From assembly GCA_028583605.1 (NCBI GenBank), contig CM053330.1, positions 25,065,233-25,129,232 of the forward strand: a stretch of DNA of 64,000 bases. Reading direction: 5' to 3'. Shown here piece by piece: positions 59,700 through 64,000 of this stretch (position 1 is its first letter; the number at the start of each line of letters is the position of its first letter). The DNA comes from Dastarcus helophoroides (taxonomy: Eukaryota; Arthropoda; Insecta; Coleoptera; Bothrideridae). A model generated the notes under the pieces. The model did not search any database, was not told the origin of the DNA, and was given only the letters and a program-made list of their open reading frames with translations. Position numbers and translations under genes: made by a program.

Positions 59700-62300
59700 A
59701 CTTCGCCAAGAAGATACAGAGAATACCGAAACCATCTTTGATGCGATAGTATATATAAAATAGACCTACGTTAATAAACAAATCTTGTTAAGTCAATAAA
59801 TATTTGAAGACCAAAAAGCTAAATTGAGTGAAGAACCCATTTAAGTACTAAACTCAACCCTATAGCTAGTAAGATTTTTTTAGCAAAAATATCCATCATA
59901 TTTTCTAATGGTTAGCTGAACCGACAACCTTTAAACAATTTATTTTCTGCTAGTGCGCCTAGTGGGGCACCTCTTGCCTTAACTTCATTTAACGTTTTTT
60001 GCCGAAGTGGCAATAATTGCTTAAATTTTCAAACTGTTTAGATAAAGAGCTTCCGTTGGAAATATTGACGATAACATTGGCATGAGCCAAGTTTTAAAGA
60101 CAGTACATTCTATTAGCCGAATGTCTTTGACTACAAACCTTCTCACAGTTTCAGTTTTTACGCTAAACTGGCAAATATCGTCATAAGCTATTAAAATGGC
60201 GGTAAAATGCGAAATAATTTTAAATCACAACAGTTTGTTTGAGATGCTAATACAAAAATTATATTTGCGTAAAACGTGATGAAACATCTGAACAAGAAAT
60301 TCTCGGGTTGATTTGATATTCTCTGTTAAGTGCCAAACATCGTATTATTCATAATCTAGTAAACAGGCGGTATTATTAGAAACAAGCTGTCGATTATACT
60401 ATGCCGGAAATACTGATTGAAGATGAAATGTAAACGGCGTAAGGGAATGACCAAGCTAACGATAAACTATAATCTTCCCCAGTTTTGGCAACCGCTTGTT
60501 TGAACAACTAGCTGACCGTGGGATCTCAAAGGGGCGTCTAAGAATTACCGATTCATAGAGTTGGGCAGCGTTTAAACCATCACTAATTGTTGGGAACCCT
60601 ACCAAAGTAAATATAATGAGTTTTGGATGGTTTCAACTTAGCGTATTATGAATCCCTGGTCTATTGTGTTCGAAATCACTTAAACAGAATGCGTATGAAA
60701 CGCATAATCGGATTTGGAAATAACAGCTTGGTCTTAATTTGTTGATTTTAAAGCGTGGAATATTCTGCATTTGTTTTAGATGTAGATAGTATTAAGCACC
60801 ACTTCATGTGAAAACATTCTTAATATTTTGCTTAATAGTTACATATCGTAACCACATTGAATTTTAGATGAAAATTTAACACTACGATAAATAAAACCCA
60901 TAAAAAATAGTTTTAATGTAGTTTAAGATAGATAAATATGGAACCTTATAGCTCTATTCGTAATAGAATAAGTCACTTTAACATAATAGGTGTTCCGTTT
61001 AAATTAATCGAAATAGATGTTTTGGGTTAAATTTATATAATAATAAAAATCATGTGAAACTTAACTAATGTTAACTAATTGTAATTTTTAATGTAAAAAA
61101 TTTAAATGTTAGAATATTAAAATATAACTTTAATCTATGTTAAAATATGCTTTGAGTAATCTAATATATGCACAAAATACAATTTTTCATGTACAATGTG
61201 GTTAAAATTAATAGAAACTTTTAAATTCTGTTCTATCGGGTGTAGATGTATTACATTATAAATGTAAAAATAAAATCTCTGCAGCATACTTTATTTCATA
61301 TACTACCTTACTTCTGACAAAAATTTGCCCCTACTTTATTTCTCACTTTGTTTGCCCAACTGCCTAAAAGTAAACCTCCAACTAAAGCTAAGCTTCAGAT
61401 TCTTCACGTAAGTAACAAAACAGAATTGTTTAGAAGGCTACTAAGTCCAAGGTAAGTAAGTCGAATATGAATTTGTCTACAATCTCTAGATGAGGTTTTT
61501 AGATAAGACATCTTATGGATTTTGTCACGTAGTATTCGAATCTTTAAAAATAATTTAGCTACACTTCATTCTGTTACCGCTACAAAAGTTTAATATCTTA
61601 AAATTGATAAATTTTTCACATGCATCTCTTATCAAATTTTGCCTTAGGGGCTGCAGTTGGAAAATTTCTATTTGCTATTGAGATTGGATTATAAAAACGA
61701 AAATCGTCGTTTTATATTTTTAGTATACGTATAACTGGCTAACCGTCAAATTTGGAAAACTTTTAATACCAAATATTAACTAATCGTGTTCAAATTGACA
61801 AGAAAACCTCAGTTAAACCATAAATCTGCACATTCTAAGTTTCATCGTTTTATGATTTTTTCCACCCAACTCTTGTGGAAAATTTTATGAAATTGAATAT
61901 CACAGATATTTCTTAGAAGTATGAATATTTTTTAAGTCGTCAAGTGAACCGTTCAGTCGGTCAAATGATATAAACTGCGCCGAATGAAGACTCAAAAGCT
62001 TCTTTTGATACATAACGGTCTCTATACACAATATTGACCAACCGATGGCTGCCTTGTACAAGTATCGAGCCTATTGTTCACATTGTACTGGAAACTGCAC
62101 TAAATACGTTTCCCGGAACGCAAAGCTTTGAAACGTGGATTCAGTTAAGCGGCAAACTCTCCTAAATGGAAACATCCCTTATAGTATATGCATCAACTCA
62201 ATCACATAGTGAATATCCCTAAACAATAATCAAAACGAGATTGGCAATATTCCGAGGTAAATAAGGCAAGGTAATCGATTGAAAACTAGATTGTTGAATC
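59700..62300. other. Intergenic DNA, no gene recognised
   Basis: AT-rich sequence with no frame over about 60 codons and no motif I can name. Confidence 0.4.
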
Positions 62301-62307
62301 CAAACAG

Positions 62308-62398
62308 ACCGAAGCGTCTGACGCTATTTTGTCATTTTAGAGCGCGATCTGCCACCGAAGCGTCTGACGCTATTTTGTCATTTTAGAGCGCGATCTGC
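62308..62398. repeat. 46-bp tandem duplication
   Basis: ACCGAAGCGTCTGACGC... is repeated with a period of 46. The second copy matches the first over 45 bases. Each copy contains AGCGT-CTG-ACGCT, a perfect dyad, and ends GAGCGCGATCTGC. The near identity indicates a recent duplication. Confidence 0.95.
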
Positions 62399-62399
62399 G

Positions 62400-64000
62400 A
62401 GACAGATTTTATTTTGATTTCAGACGATCGCCGGCTCCTACATTTAAATACTAAAAGCCCAGCATTATATAAAAAATTAGTTTTGAATCATTCATTTGGT
62501 TTTTATTTTAAAAAAAAGTAAACATTATTTGACTATTTATGCAGATAAGGTAAATTTCAACAAAACGTGGCAAACAAAATTGATTTTGTTAAACATTACA
62601 TTCATCAACGGAATCACTGAGGCGTTAAATCTGAAGAATTATACGCCCAAATAATTTGAGTAGCAAGTTAGGAGAAAATTCTCGATTGCAAGTAATCTGC
62701 TAGATGCAAAGGTCTCTTTCTGTTGGCAAAAGATGTAAAACCTTCTCAAGGCGTCCTTCTTAATCACAAATTATCCTTTGTAATACAAGCGATTTATTGG
62801 AATTTTGCATTCAACGTTCAAAGTTTCATCCTCTGTTTATCAAAAGCTTGAAAAGAATCGTTCTCGTTCTTCAGGCGCACGTAATGAAAGTATGAATTCG
62901 GCAATACATTTCTTTTGTATCCAACGCTATTGAATTCCCCCCATTATTTCAACAGAAATACAATTTTTTTCGTTCTATTTCAAAATCCTAGTCCGCTACT
63001 TGTGTAGGAGTTAAGGAACCTCCACCGCGATAACTTTAAATAACGCGAACGAAATATTTTCTCAAATCGCGTTTTCGATGTAAATTGCTTTTTTTTCAGC
63101 CACACCCTACCACTTTAGGGCACAAAACGATCACATTTTATCTGTAACCGCGCAATATCGAAACTCCGAAAAGACAAACAAGGCCAAAGTGAGGGGTAGC
63201 GGCGGCGAACGGACCTTTTTTTCAATTTTAATGCTTCTGAGATGGGCGAAGTTTCAATTTGACGAGGAGCCGGCTGCCGAGCTTTAATCATAATTCTCTA
63301 TGAAGTCGGCCGCAGATGTCTCTATGCGGCAGTCGGCTCACGACTCGCTTCATCCTTTGATTGGCTCTCATTATAACCGGAAAGGAGGTGAACAAGAAAC
63401 TGGGATACCCGACGGCGTGATGAACATAACAACTCACTTGCGTCAATTTCCTTGTCCGAGGACGAGATCTGTTTGATAGTCGATGACAAAGTAGCTTTTT
63501 ATAGGTGGGAATTTCGCCAGATCGAAGGGAATATTAAGATATTCCATTCGAGGGCTTCCTACCTACTACGTTTGAAGAGGAAGCTTTTTTTATCAAAGGT
63601 AATAAAAGTAGTAGGTGGATACCATTGTTACTTTTATTACCCTTTAATGTAACGCAATTAAAACTTAATTACACCTCCAAGGAACAGTAAAAGCGTATAC
63701 GCCTCATTAGTAGTCAACGTACCTACCTACAATAAAGAAGATAACTTATTTATTTCTACATAAATATACTTGTTACCGTAAACATAAACGGTCAATAAAA
63801 ATCTCCACACTTTATTGATCACTGATGGAATTTTCCACTAAGAACTAGTAAAAATATTTGACTTTAATTGATAATCAAAGAAAACTTTTTAGACTTCAGT
63901 GGTAACCAAGAACATCCTCTAGATTTTTTGGTGATCTAGTGCTCTAAATTTCTAGGTTTCATTGGTGATTAGAGAAAACGTTTAAGCTGAAATAACAAGA
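62400..64000. other. Intergenic DNA with a GC-richer patch
   Basis: The part from about 63000 to 63480 is more GC- and CpG-rich (GGCGGCGAACGGACC, GACGAGGAGCCGGC). A 66-codon + strand frame at 63452-63652 has no recognisable domain and no splice support. It could flank or include part of a neighbouring gene beyond the window, but nothing decisive is visible. Confidence 0.3.

Noticed and set aside
63452..63652. 66-codon frame in a GC-richer patch
   Set aside because: Short, no domain, no splice-site support.
1..64000. CRISPR arrays, operons, rRNA genes, intact viral genes
   Set aside because: None seen. Direct repeats lack CRISPR spacing, and all polymerase-like remnants belong to non-LTR or Penelope-like retroelements.

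Overview
This 64 kb window looks like nuclear DNA of an insect or close arthropod relative. It is AT-rich, its genes are split by introns of up to about 40 kb, it uses GT-AG splice sites, and it is packed with decayed insect-type transposons (mariner, hAT-like, DD41D Tc1/mariner-type, RTE, CR1/Jockey-like, RNase H-bearing LINEs and a Penelope-like tail). No bacterial, viral, rRNA or CRISPR feature was seen. The species cannot be read from the sequence.

One host gene is well supported. It lies on the + strand and is the 3' part of a KHDRBS/Sam68-type (Drosophila qkr58E-like) STAR RNA-binding protein. Four exons can be joined in consistent phase: 4232-4378 (second half of the KH domain), 44222-44420, 48506-48758 and 54036-54138 (probable last exon, less certain). 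Its 5' exons lie before the window. The introns are about 39.8, 4.1 and 5.3 kb, so bases 1-54138 are almost entirely one transcription unit and nearly every transposon in it is intronic.

Layout. 1-4231: upstream intron with an AT-rich degenerate tract, a hAT-like terminus near 2238 and a TIR element at 2424-3599. 4379-44221: giant intron holding (i) LINE A (about 7560-12612), split by a foldback element and by a TA-flanked element that itself carries LINE B; (ii) a mariner remnant at 16.5-17.35 kb in a local repeat; (iii) LINE C at 18.1-19.1 kb; (iv) a foldback element at 19838-20776; (v) a second mariner at 23826-25213 followed by LINE D (about 25230-28150); (vi) a Penelope-like 3' tail at 32.3-32.8 kb; (vii) a hAT-like element at 36654-42262 that contains a mariner, which contains a 1143-bp element with its own TIRs, plus a separate foldback element. 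48759-54035: last intron, with a 2874-bp DD41D-type element at 49259-52132 whose inverted arms are almost 1 kb long. 54139-64000: probable 3' UTR, an RTE-type LINE on the minus strand (about 54870-56640), and intergenic DNA with one palindromic element and one 46-bp tandem duplication.

None of the mobile-element coding regions is intact. The most notable structures are the DD41D element, whose inverted arms include the start of its own transposase gene, and the hAT-mariner-TIR nest, where duplicated target sites and matching termini allow the order of insertion to be read. I found no convincing new multi-gene system.
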